A stretch of DNA of 33,287 nt, taken from assembly GCA_006218055.1 (NCBI GenBank), contig VBWD01000015.1, forward strand, positions 9,235-42,521, in the 5' to 3' direction. Position numbers and translations under genes: made by a program. Of the stretch, positions 1 to 7,588 are shown piece by piece. The notes under the pieces are model-generated. The model had not been told where the DNA came from. It ran no database searches and saw only the letters and a list, made by a program, of their open reading frames with translations. This DNA comes from Gallionellaceae bacterium (GTDB lineage: Bacteria > Pseudomonadota > Gammaproteobacteria > Burkholderiales > Gallionellaceae). Each line of letters begins with the position of its first letter. The stretch's first letter is position 1.

Positions 1-878
1 GCGGCCACCGCCATGCTCACGGCAGCGATGAACATATCCCCGATGTCGAACTGATGCACCAGCCAGCCCAACAAAAAAGCGATCGCGGCCAATACCATGA
101 TCGCCACAGTCAGCCAGCGTCCAAACACCTCCATCTGCCGCAACAACGGTGTCGTCAGCGTCCGCACCTCACCCATCAGGGTATTGATACGCCCGATCTC
201 AGTGTGTTCGGCAGTGGCCACCACCACACCCACTCCCTGCCCATACACGACCAAGGTGCTTGAATACGCCATGCAATAACGCTCGCCCAGAACGGCATGC
301 ACTTCCACAGATGCGCTGCTCTTTTCAATCGCGCTGGATTCCCCTGTGAGAGTCGCTTCTTCGATGCGCAGATTCCTCACACTCAGCAGACGCAGATCGG
401 CAGGCACCTTATCTCCGGACTGCAACAGCACGATGTCGCCGGGCACCAGCCTCTCCGCCGCGATGACCGTGCGCTTACCTTCACGCAACACCGTCGCTTC
501 GGGCGACAGCATGAGCCGCAGGGCATCCATCGCCTTTTCAGCTTTACCCTCCTGGATAAAGCCGATGACGGCGTTGATCAACACCACCCCAACGATGACG
601 CTTGTATCCACCCAATGCGCCAGCAACGCAGTCACGCCCGCCGAAGCAAGTAACACATAGATCAGCACATTATGGAATTGGAACAAGAAGCGCTTGAAAG
701 CTCCGCGCCGTTGAGTGACAGGAAGTGTGTTCGCTCCATGGCTGACTAAACGTAGCGACGCCTCGGCATCGCTCAACCCCCGGTCATTGGCTTCCAGGGA
801 GGTAAGTACCGCTTGTGGCGCGAGATGGTGAAAAGCGATATCCGCTTTCGCATTGACGACTTCATTCATTGAACCCAT
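1..878 (-). CDS. P-type cation-transporting ATPase, N-terminal part (cut by left edge)
   Basis: About 292 codons are visible; the gene runs off the left edge, so no stop is seen. It begins with a cation-ATPase N-terminal domain (residues about 10-75, including FHHLAPQAVL and NTLP). A membrane pair follows (about 85-125), then an actuator domain with the dephosphorylation motif TGES in EATLTGESSAIEK, and a further membrane segment near AIMVLAAIAFLLGWLV. The window ends just before the expected PEGLP and DKTGT motifs, so ion specificity cannot be read. The overall look is of P2-type (Ca/Mg/Na-like) pumps, an inference from family resemblance. The start is ATG at 878, with a second in-frame ATG at 869 and GAAGGA upstream. 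It lies 18 bases after the DUF3820 gene and may be co-transcribed with it. Confidence 0.85.
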   Translation of the reverse strand, partial: MGSMNEVVNAKADIAFHHLAPQAVLTSLEANDRGLSDAEASLRLVSHGANTLPVTQRRGAFKRFLFQFHNVLIYVLLASAGVTALLAHWVDTSVIVGVVLINAVIGFIQEGKAEKAMDALRLMLSPEATVLREGKRTVIAAERLVPGDIVLLQSGDKVPADLRLLSVRNLRIEEATLTGESSAIEKSSASVEVHAVLGERYCMAYSSTLVVYGQGVGVVVATAEHTEIGRINTLMGEVRTLTTPLLRQMEVFGRWLTVAIMVLAAIAFLLGWLVHQFDIGDMFIAAVSMAVA

Positions 879-896
879 GTCTAGGTCTTCCTTCTT

Positions 897-1106
897 TTAC
901 TTTCTGAGTGGATCCAGTAGCGAAGAGAGACCATTGTGATCCAACTCATGCATCAGCGCTAAAAGTTGACCTAATTCCCCTTTTGGGAAACCGGTGCGGG
1001 CGAACCAGTTGAGATAATTCCCTGGCAAGTCGGCGATGAGTCGCCCTTGGTATTTGCCGTAGGGCATGGTGCGGGTGACTAAGAGCTCCAAGTGTTGAGT
1101 ATTCAT
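897..1106 (-). CDS. DUF3820 family small protein
   Basis: A 69-residue protein that is almost entirely one small domain: TMPYGKYQGRLIADLPGNYL, then NWFARTGFPKGELGQ and a helical tail HELDHNGLSSLLDPLRK. This matches the DUF3820 family (described in Pfam as a putative quorum-sensing-regulated virulence factor), whose biochemical role is not established. I start it at ATG 1106 because family members begin a few residues before this core. A GTG at 1127 is also in frame and would have a GGGAGGGG stretch, supplied by the neighbouring palindromic repeat, about seven bases upstream. The P-type ATPase gene follows 18 bases downstream on the same strand. Confidence 0.75.
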   Translation of the reverse strand: MNTQHLELLVTRTMPYGKYQGRLIADLPGNYLNWFARTGFPKGELGQLLALMHELDHNGLSSLLDPLRK

Positions 1107-1130
1107 TCCAGGTTTTCCATTAGCCACTCT

Positions 1131-1234
1131 ACATCCCCTCCCCCTTGCAGGGGGAGGGTTAGAGAGGGGGTAGAAACGTTGAGGCTCACAGGTTCTACCC
1201 CCATCCTAGCCTTCCCCCTGCAAGGGGGAAGGGA
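1131..1234. repeat. Paired palindromic repeat (two inverted REP-like units), family 1
   Basis: Two stem-loop units face each other. Unit 1 has stem CCCTCCCCCT (1136-1145), loop TGC and AGGGGGAGGG (1149-1158), then a G-rich tail ending GGGGGTAGA at about 1174. Unit 2 is the reverse complement of a near copy: TCTACCCCC from 1194, then stem CCTTCCCCCT (1210-1219), loop GCA and AGGGGGAAGG (1223-1232). About 19 bases separate the tails. This is a BIME-like arrangement. It occupies the tex/DUF3820 gap and may also act as a transcription barrier. The same unit recurs at the right edge of the window, beside the DUF559 gene. Confidence 0.85.
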
Positions 1235-1264
1235 CTATTTCGCTTCTTGGGTTCATCTCGACCA

Positions 1265-3605
1265 TCAGCCCTTCAGCTTGGCGAACGCCGCCGCCATCGC
1301 ACCGCCCACTGGCGCTTGGGCTGGCGCACGATTCACTGGTTTGCCGCTGGCAGGTCTTGCTTGTGGACGATTGTCTCGTTGCTCTCGCGGGGCGACATCT
1401 GACCTACTGCTCACCTGCCCTGCGGAATCAGTAAGGCGCATGGTCAGCGCGATGCGTTTGCGTTTCTCATCCACCTCCAACACTTTCACCTTCACCACCT
1501 GCCCCGCCTTCACCACGCTGTGCGGGTCTTTCACGAACTTATCGGCGAGCGCAGAGATGTGTACCAAGCCATCCTGATGCACGCCGATGTCCACGAACGC
1601 GCCGAACGCCGCCACGTTGGTGAAAATCAGACAATGCTTCCACACCTTCTTTGAACGTCGCGGTGGTGAACTCGGGTCGCGGGTCGCGGCCTGGCTTTTC
1701 CAATTCTTTTAGGATGTCGCTGATGGTCGGGATGCCGAACTTCTCATCCATGTATTTCGCTGGGCTGAGCGACTTCAACAGATTGCTGTTGCCGATGATG
1801 CCTTTGATGTCTTGCTTGATGTCGGCCAAGATGCGCTGCACCAGCGGATACGATTCGGGATGGACTGCCGAAGCATCGAGCGGATCGTTGCCGCCCATGA
1901 TGCGCAAGAAGCCCGCCGCTTGTTCGAAGGTCTTATCACCCAAACGTGGCACGTCGCGCAGTTCGGCACGGCTGGCGAAGCGCCCTTTCAAGTCGCGCTG
2001 ATTCACGATGGCCTGCGCCACGCTGCTGCTCAAGCCCGAGACGCGCGCCAGCAAAGGCACTGATGCCGTGTTCACATCCACGCCCACCGCGTTCACACAA
2101 TCTTCCACCACCGCATCCAGCGAACGCGCCAACTGGAACTGACTCACGTCGTGCTGGTATTGACCCACACCAATGGACTTCGGATCGATTTTCACCAACT
2201 CGGCCAATGGATCTTGCAGGCGACGCGCGATGGACACCGCACCGCGTAGTGACACATCCAACTCCGGCAATTCTTTGGAGGCGAACTCCGATGCGGAATA
2301 CACCGACGCACCCGCTTCGGATACGACGATGCTGGTCATGTTCAACTCTGGGCGCAGTTTGATGAGGTCGCGCGCCAGCTTGTCCGTCTCGCGTGAGGCC
2401 GTACCGTTGCCGATGGAGATGACTGCGACTTTGTGTTTCTCGGCCAGCTTGCTCAACATGTGAAGTGCCCCGTCCCAATCGTTGCGCGGCTGGTGCGGAT
2501 AAATGGTGGCGGTATCCACCACCTTGCCCGTCTCGTCCACCACCGCCACCTTTACGCCGGTGCGGATGCCGGGGTCTAGCCCCATCGTCACACGCGGGCC
2601 AGCGGGTGCGGCCAGCAACAAGGCTTTGAGGTTGAGGGCGAACACGTTGATAGCTTCGGTCTCGGCCTTGGCGCGCAAGGCGCTCATCAGTTCTGATTCC
2701 AGATGCATGAAACTCTTCACGCGCCATGTCCAGCGCACGGTGTCTAGCAACCAGCGGTCAGCAGGACGGCTCATGTCTTTGATGTTGAAGCGTGCGGCGA
2801 TGCGTGCCTCGCAGGGATTGTGCGGCGCGCCCCAAGTTGGCTTCTCTTCTTCGCTATCCAAACGCAACTGCACATCCAGCATCTCTTCGCGGCGACCACG
2901 GAACACCGCCAGCGCGCGGTGCGACGGGATGGTGTTGATGGATTCGGAATAATCGAAATAGTCGGCGTACTTCTCCGCCGCCTCGTTCTTGCCTTCCAGC
3001 ACCTTGGACTGCATCACGCCATGTTGCTGCACATATTCGCGCAACGATTGCAGCAGGTTCGCATCCTCGGCAAAGCGCTCCATCAATATCTGCCGCGCGC
3101 CATCCAGCGCCGCCTTGGTATCCACCACACCGGGGTTGGCATCGCCCGCCTCACTGGTAAATGGCTCACGCAGATACTTCGTGCCCTCCTCTTCTGGGTT
3201 CAACGTCGGGTTCGCCAGCAGCGCATCCGCCAATGGCTGTAGCCCTGCCTCCAGCGCGATCTGCGCCTTGGTGCGGCGCTTCGGCTTATACGGCAGATAC
3301 AAATCTTCCAAATGCGTCTTGTCGGTGGCGAGCGACACTACCTTCAACAGCTCCGGCGTCATCTTCCCCTGCTCGGTGATGGACGCGATGATGGCCGCGC
3401 GACGATCTTCCAATTCGCGCAGATAACGCAGCCTGTCTTCCAACAGTCGCAACTGGATATCGTCCAAGCCCCCCGTCGCCTCTTTGCGATAGCGCGAGAT
3501 AAAAGGCACGGTCGCCCCCTCGTCCAACAGGGCGATGGCAGCAGCGATTTGAGCAGGTTTGGCCGCGATTTCGGCGGCAAGGCGTTGTTCGATGGATGGG
3601 AGCAT
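1265..3605 (-). pseudogene. tex: Transcription accessory protein Tex, split by a frameshift
   Basis: Tex is a broadly conserved cytoplasmic nucleic-acid-binding protein linked to transcription and RNA/DNA metabolism. The upstream frame (3605 to about 1625) carries the Tex N-terminal region, the YqgF-like domain ([20 protein letters not shown]), and the helix-hairpin-helix region ([19 protein letters not shown]). The C-terminal S1 RNA-binding domain ([19 protein letters not shown]) lies in another frame, ending with TGA at 1265-1267. Near 1621-1630 the text passes from VEALSD straight to FTNVAAF. Family members have about eleven more residues there (typically LKPGMxLEGVV), so roughly 29 bases appear missing, which shifts the frame. 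Read literally, the upstream frame would end at 1539 with a scrambled tail and no S1 domain. Start ATG 3605 has no clear Shine-Dalgarno sequence. Confidence 0.88.
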
Positions 3606-3901
3606 ATTGAGTTTGGCTAGATTAAATCGGCCTCCGCATGGGAGGCCGATGGGTGAAATTTACGAGGGGCGGATTATGCCAAGATGCGAAGATGACTAAA
3701 AGAATATTGCGATGCTGAGCAATTACTTTTTCACGCTACTTTTACCCACTTCCATCCGTGCAATCTAACAGCAAATCCATCCAAGGTCGTAATCCACGCT
3801 GGCGGCAAAGCCTAGAGCAAACAACCTATCAAAGTCGCTTTCGCCACCTCTTACGGTTTGCCGCCTGTGGCAACTGTCGGAATAACCGAACAACTGAATT
3901 C
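3606..3901. other. Intergenic region, tex to higA-like 2, no supported gene
   Basis: This 296-base stretch contains the hairpin at 3626-3650 and otherwise AT-richer sequence without a convincing gene. A 65-codon minus-strand frame at 3765-3962 overlaps the antitoxin gene and resembles no family I know. The 15-mer GCAATCTAACAGCAA at 3760-3774 recurs in direct orientation at 5727-5741. Confidence 0.6.
3626..3650 (-). terminator. Perfect hairpin ahead of tex (terminator or leader hairpin)
   Basis: A perfect 10-bp stem ATCGGCCTCC/GGAGGCCGAT surrounds loop GCATG. Read on the minus strand it is followed by TTTAAT. It sits 20 bases before the tex start codon, downstream of the higA-like cluster. 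It could end transcription coming from that cluster or form part of the tex leader. The U-tract is short, so intrinsic termination is only a reasonable guess. Confidence 0.5.
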
Positions 3902-4182
3902 TCAAGCTGCCAATCGGGCTAAAGGCTTTATCTTTGGGCTTGGGGCTTGTTTGGCTTGCCACAGATCAAATTGGGTTTGCATCCCTAACCAAACTTCCGG
4001 CGTAGTGGCTAGCCATGCTGAAAGGCGCAATGCCATTCCTGCCGTTATGCCAGACTTGCCGTTCAGCACTTTGGATAAAGTTACACTCGACACTTGCAAA
4101 GCCTGTGCTGCTGTCGAAACTGTCATGCCTTCGGGTAGCCATTCACGTAATACTTCGCCGGGATGGGGGGCATTCTGCTCAT
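3902..4182 (-). pseudogene. HigA-type XRE antitoxin, frameshifted at a C-homopolymer
   Basis: The frame ending at 3902 reads HPGEVLREWLPEGM, then a helix-turn-helix (AAQALQVSSVTLSKVLNGKS), then WLGMQTQFDLWQAKQ. This is a typical HigA/VapI antidote. The HPGE start of the domain has no ATG, GTG or TTG in its own frame. An ATG at 4173 (and another at 4182) is in frame only as far as a run of six C (minus strand; 4165-4170). One extra C would give MPPHPGEVLREWLPEG, a normal HigA start. The gene therefore appears to have a one-base deletion, a slipped C-run, or a sequencing error. An in-frame ATG at 4126 could yield a shortened 74-residue protein. It follows another higA-like gene by about 30 bases, and no HigB toxin is adjacent. 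Confidence 0.7.
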
Positions 4183-4212
4183 GTTCGTTTTCTGCTAGAA
4201 CACTTGGGGACT

Positions 4213-4503
4213 TTATGCCGCAATCGGCATCATCTGTTCTAGTTGGTCATTGATTGCGCTGCGTGCTTCGCGCAATTCATATTCATCCTGCAAGCTCATC
4301 CAAAATTGCACGGAGGTGCCAAACACTTTGGGAAGACGCAAGGCGGTATCTGCTGTGATGCCGCGCTTGCCCAGTATGATCTCGTTGATGCGACGTGGCG
4401 GTACACCAATCGAGGTGGCTAGTTTGGTTTGGCTGATTTGCATGGGTAGCAAGAACTCTTCAAGGAGAATCTCGCCGGGGTGAATGTTCTCTAATTTGTT
4501 CAT
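4213..4503 (-). CDS. HigA family addiction-module antitoxin (XRE domain)
   Basis: A 96-residue protein starting MNKLENIHPGEILLEEFL, the HigA signature. A helix-turn-helix follows (QTKLATSIGVPPRRINEIIL, then GKRGITADTALRL), and then the C-terminal motif SVQFWMSLQDEYELREA. HigA antitoxins bind their own operator and neutralise the HigB ribosome-dependent mRNase. No HigB-like frame lies on either side: upstream is DUF1653 (12-base gap) and downstream is a second HigA-like gene. It is therefore an orphan antitoxin or a stand-alone regulator. Start ATG 4503 places HPGE at residues 8-11, as in the family. Confidence 0.85.
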   Translation of the reverse strand: MNKLENIHPGEILLEEFLLPMQISQTKLATSIGVPPRRINEIILGKRGITADTALRLPKVFGTSVQFWMSLQDEYELREARSAINDQLEQMMPIAA

Positions 4504-4515
4504 AGCAGTTCGATT

Positions 4516-4710
4516 TTAGCTCTTAATAGCTGCGAATCTCGGCACGGTTTTCCCGTCCACCTGCACCATCTCAAAGAACACCTCTTTCGGCCTCGCCCAG
4601 GTCGAACCATCGTGTGAGCGGTAGATCATCATGATGACGGACGGGTCTGATTCGAGTTTGGCTTCACATACGATCTCGTAGATGCCGCCTTTGTAGTGCC
4701 GATATTTCAT
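4516..4710 (-). CDS. DUF1653 family protein
   Basis: A 64-residue protein with the DUF1653 layout: MKYRHYKGGIYEIVCEA, then VIMMIYRSHDGSTWARPKE, then FFEMVQVDGKTVPRF. The family consists of small cytoplasmic proteins of unknown function. The start is ATG 4710, 13 bases after the stop of the cNMP/GGDEF gene, and the higA-like gene follows after 12 bases. The spacing suggests one minus-strand transcription unit of four genes. Confidence 0.85.
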   Translation of the reverse strand: MKYRHYKGGIYEIVCEAKLESDPSVIMMIYRSHDGSTWARPKEVFFEMVQVDGKTVPRFAAIKS

Positions 4711-4723
4711 GGTTGATCGCTCT

Positions 4724-5631
4724 TTAGTGTTGCGCGTGTTGCATCACAGGTAGTGTGCGCGCAATCAAACTATCCAGTGTGTCGTTTGCTTGCGGCAGGC
4801 AGAAACCGATGGAGAGGATGACAGGAGGGAGTGCATCGCCACTGGGGGTGCCGATGACCATGCAGTCGATCTCTTCCAGCAGGCGGTCTGCCACTACGCG
4901 GGAGCTTTCCATTTCCGTCTGCGGCAGGAAGATGGCGAACTGGTCTGCCGCGATCTGCACTGCCACGTCATTCGGGCGTAGACAGTGCAGTATGCTTTCG
5001 GCAATGGAGCGTTGCGCCTGTTCGTAGCCAAGCTTGCCAAACCCGACTTCGTACAGGCCGGTACGAAAGCGATTGGCTGATGGTTCTTGGTCTGGCGGAG
5101 GATGAGGCGTCCGATGTTTTCCGCCAGCCAATGGCGGTTGTAGAGACCGGTGATGTTGTTGACGTAGTTCAATGCCCCGAAGCTTTGCGCCTGCTCCGCC
5201 CATTGTGCCAGTGTGCGGTTGCTGGAGCGGATGCGGTTGGCCATCATCGCGAGCAAGTTATGCGAGGCTTGCAGCGATCTGTTGAGGACCGACCATGCTT
5301 CCACATGTTCGATGGCCAGCAGTTGGCAATCGGTGACAGCAACGACATAGGCGGAAACCTGGCTGTCGTCAAACATGGACAACTCACCCACACATTCGCC
5401 AATGCCAAATAGGGCAAGCGGATCGGCATCGTCCGCGTTGAGTTGTGCACGCAGTCTGCCGGACAGGACGATATAGATGCGGTCGTTGTGTTGCCCCGGG
5501 GTGAGCAATATCTGGCCTGCCGCGAGTCTGACCAGAGTGGTGTTCGTAAGCAGGGAGGAAAGTGTGCTGCTCTTCACCTTCTGGAACAGCGGCGACTCTT
5601 GCAGCAGCTCGATTATTTGGTTTGAGTTCAT
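4724..5631 (-). pseudogene. Cyclic-nucleotide-binding domain protein with degenerate GGDEF domain, frameshifted
   Basis: The upstream frame begins at ATG 5631 with AGGAGG seven bases ahead. It encodes a cNMP-binding domain (residues about 10-125; SPLFQKVKSSTL, DRIYIVLSGRLRAQL, GECVGELSMFDDS), a linker, and the start of a GGDEF-type fold (ITGLYNRHWLAENIGRLILR). Near 5045-5065 the reading continues in another frame: YEVGFGKLGYEQAQRSIAES, then AADQFAIFLPQTEMESSRVV, ending at TAA 4724-4726. The catalytic GG(D/E)EF is replaced by AADQF and the segment before it is short, so cyclase activity is unlikely even if the frame were repaired. It may be a cNMP-responsive regulator or a degenerate c-di-GMP receptor. 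DUF1653 starts 13 bases downstream. The upstream frame alone would give 245 residues ending at 4894. Confidence 0.75.
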
Positions 5632-5941
5632 GTCGCACCTCCTAAATTAAAGGGGTCGAATGGAGCCGGGTTCGCAATCCCTTCCCGCCTACTTCATCTC
5701 CGATCCATCCATCCGCTCTCGCCCAAGCAATCTAACAGCAACAGTCACTAATATCCACAAGCAAGAATATATAGGCCTCTGGGATTCAAGCCGGTTTCCC
5801 GCCAAGTTTCTGCACGATAGCAATGTTGTGAATTGCCCTTGAGCCTGAGAAGTAAGGTCGCTTAGATTCAGGTGAGATTCAACACTAATCGCACCTGCGG
5901 TGGCTAAGTAGGTAAAATGCCGCGCTCTCAGGAGGTATTCA
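5632..5941. other. Divergent intergenic region between the cNMP/GGDEF gene and the J-domain operon
   Basis: The region should hold promoters in both directions, since the flanking genes point outward. I see the AGGAGG of the minus-strand gene (about 5639-5644), the second copy of GCAATCTAACAGCAA (5727-5741), a TAAAAT hexamer at 5913-5918 that could be a -10 element without an obvious -35, and the AGGAGG at 5930-5935. The short plus-strand frame at 5660-5842 has no recognisable features. Confidence 0.5.
5930..5935 (+). promoter_or_regulatory. Shine-Dalgarno AGGAGG that decides a TTG start
   Basis: AGGAGG lies six bases before TTG at 5942. No ATG start gives a complete J-domain, whereas the TTG places the protein start exactly where J-domain proteins begin (ENPYNILGV). 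Confidence 0.8.
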
Positions 5942-6229
5942 TTGGAAAATCCCTACAATATTCTTGGCGTGTCGCCCACGGCTTCGACGGACGACATCAA
6001 AAAGGCTTACCGTGCCTTGGCCATGCGCCATCACCCGGACCGGAACCCCAACGCTAGTGCTGAAGTGCGTTTCAACGCCATCAAGAAGGCGTATGAGTTG
6101 CTGTCCGATCCACAGAAGCGCGCTGAATATAACTACAGCCTCAACAACCGTATCGTCATCGATCCTGAGAATGAAGCGCAGAACTTGTGGAGATCACTCT
6201 TCACTCGCTGCGGTGTTCCACTGCAATAG
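5942..6229 (+). CDS. Small J-domain (DnaJ-like) protein
   Basis: A 95-residue protein with a J-domain at residues 3-66: [20 protein letters not shown], the HPD motif at 31-33 that stimulates the DnaK ATPase, and [19 protein letters not shown]. The last 30 residues ([17 protein letters not shown] and onward) are not a known client-binding, G/F or zinc-finger region. This is therefore a class-C (type III) J-protein that could recruit DnaK to a specific partner. Translation starts at TTG 5942 behind a strong AGGAGG. Three unrecognised genes follow on the same strand with gaps of 33 bases, an 8-base overlap and 5 bases. They are the obvious candidates for its partners or clients (inference). Confidence 0.88.
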   Translation: MENPYNILGVSPTASTDDIKKAYRALAMRHHPDRNPNASAEVRFNAIKKAYELLSDPQKRAEYNYSLNNRIVIDPENEAQNLWRSLFTRCGVPLQ

Positions 6230-6262
6230 CAATACCGTTAATCAACCAGAAGACAAAATAAT

Positions 6263-6784
6263 ATGAAAAGAATCCACCCCGAATTCGCTTACCAGTCGCG
6301 TGAGCTTGGCATCCAGATCGAAGACACCTTGGGCGACCCGCCGGACCGTAGGACCTATCAACGCGTCATTGATTCGCTGCTCAGTGAATTCGCCAACGGC
6401 ACGGAGATCGACGATGTGAATCTGTTGAGTTTTACACTGGTTGAACACTTGCAGTTCGATGATGTCGCCGGTTTGTTGGTGGAAGGCCAGCAATATGACG
6501 AAGGCGATGCAGCCAAGGTCGTGAAGATGATCTCAACCACTAACACTGCCACCGCTGCCGCGCTGACATCTGTGTTCACCAGCAACCCCGAATTGGCGCG
6601 CAAGGCCATCATCACCGCGTTCTTGTACAAGAACGGCAAGCGCTGGACGGATGAGGATCATTCTCTCGATGCTTTGAAGGCGGAGGAAGACAAGGAAGAT
6701 GCCGAGGATGAGGACGAAGATCAGATGTCTGGGACTGAGGACATAGAACAGTTGTTCGATACACGCGGAGACGACAATGCCTGA
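6263..6784 (+). CDS. Unrecognised protein 1 of the J-domain operon, acidic C-terminus
   Basis: 173 residues; I do not recognise a family. The N-terminal 130 residues look soluble and mostly helical (VIDSLLSEFANGTEIDDVNL, LVEHLQFDDVAGLLVEGQQY, TAAALTSVFTSNPELARKAI). The C-terminal 45 residues form a very acidic, probably disordered tail rich in E and D (DKEDAEDEDEDQM). There is no signal peptide or membrane segment. The ATG of the next gene (6777) lies inside its last codons, an 8-base overlap that suggests translational coupling. The preceding J-domain gene ends 33 bases upstream. Confidence 0.75.
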   Translation: MKRIHPEFAYQSRELGIQIEDTLGDPPDRRTYQRVIDSLLSEFANGTEIDDVNLLSFTLVEHLQFDDVAGLLVEGQQYDEGDAAKVVKMISTTNTATAAALTSVFTSNPELARKAIITAFLYKNGKRWTDEDHSLDALKAEEDKEDAEDEDEDQMSGTEDIEQLFDTRGDDNA

Positions 6785-7583
6785 TAACAAGAACCTGCCA
6801 GCGATACAACTTCAGATCACCGAACTGGTCTTGGCCGGTTCGACCGAGCATGCCGAAGAAGCCATCAACGAGACTGCCGAGAAGTTCGGCGACCTCGCTG
6901 TGGTAGAGGTGTTGAACACGCTAGAGCCGCAGGTGGCTTCGCTGCACCTTTCCTCTTTCGATGGTGGCAAGTTATCTTTGGCGACGCTGCTGATTCCGCC
7001 CAAAGTATGGGCGGAGAGCTTGGCCTACTTCGCCGCCACGTGGGACGAGGATTGGATCGAGGATGAGCCGGAAGTGTTGGCGGAATCGCTGTTCGCACAC
7101 ATTCATGGCGTCATATTCTCTACGGACGATGCAGAACGCCGTGCCGAGCTGATCCACGAAGCGCTATCCACCGACTGGGGTACCACAGCGTTTGCCGTGC
7201 TGTTCTCGACAGCCGCCGAAGAGATCATCGAGATCGCCAACGACATCCACAATCTGGGGGCCGCCAGAAGCGGCACGACGACTTCGGACCACGATGTCAT
7301 CCCACTCGCATTGGAGATCGCCCGCAGCAATGAAGAGGCATGGGATCGTGTGTTGTTCGAAATCTTCCCCGACTGGATGCCCGGAGAGAACCAGCTGCAA
7401 GTCAGATCAGAAGAAGATGATGACGGCGATGATGAGGACGACGAAGACCGTGAACACGAGTTCGCGATAGGTCGCACGACCAAGGAATTGTTGCTGCGTC
7501 TGCGCAAGCAAGTGCCAAGCAAGTCCGTCAGCACGGCGAAAAAAGGCCGCCGCCCTAGTTTGGGCGAAGATATCTTCTCTTAA
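6777..7583 (+). CDS. Unrecognised protein 2 of the J-domain operon, internal acidic stretch
   Basis: 268 residues with no family I recognise. It appears soluble and helical (AEEAINETAEKFGDLAVVEV, LATLLIPPKVWAESLAYFAA, RRAELIHEALSTDWGTTAFA). An aspartate/glutamate run near residues 210-230 (SEEDDDGDDEDDEDRE) is followed by a basic tail (LLLRLRKQV, AKKGRRPSLGEDIFS). An acidic-then-basic C-terminus echoes the acidic tail of the preceding protein and could mediate protein or nucleic-acid contacts (inference). It overlaps the previous gene by 8 bases and the next begins 5 bases after its stop, so the three are almost certainly co-translated from one message. Confidence 0.75.
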   Translation: MPDNKNLPAIQLQITELVLAGSTEHAEEAINETAEKFGDLAVVEVLNTLEPQVASLHLSSFDGGKLSLATLLIPPKVWAESLAYFAATWDEDWIEDEPEVLAESLFAHIHGVIFSTDDAERRAELIHEALSTDWGTTAFAVLFSTAAEEIIEIANDIHNLGAARSGTTTSDHDVIPLALEIARSNEEAWDRVLFEIFPDWMPGENQLQVRSEEDDDGDDEDDEDREHEFAIGRTTKELLLRLRKQVPSKSVSTAKKGRRPSLGEDIFS

Positions 7584-7588
7584 CCCTC

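Noticed and set aside
1936-2727. Long (263-codon) alternative minus-strand frame inside tex
   Set aside because: Arg/Gly-rich translation typical of an out-of-frame shadow; the tex frame has clear family motifs.
3765-3962. 65-codon minus-strand frame downstream of the higA-like genes, considered as a possible toxin
   Set aside because: It overlaps the antitoxin gene in another frame, lacks a ribosome-binding site and shows none of the RelE/HigB features.
5640-5700. Possible tRNA because of a GGTTCGCAATCCC-like stretch
   Set aside because: No acceptor, D or anticodon stems could be drawn around it.
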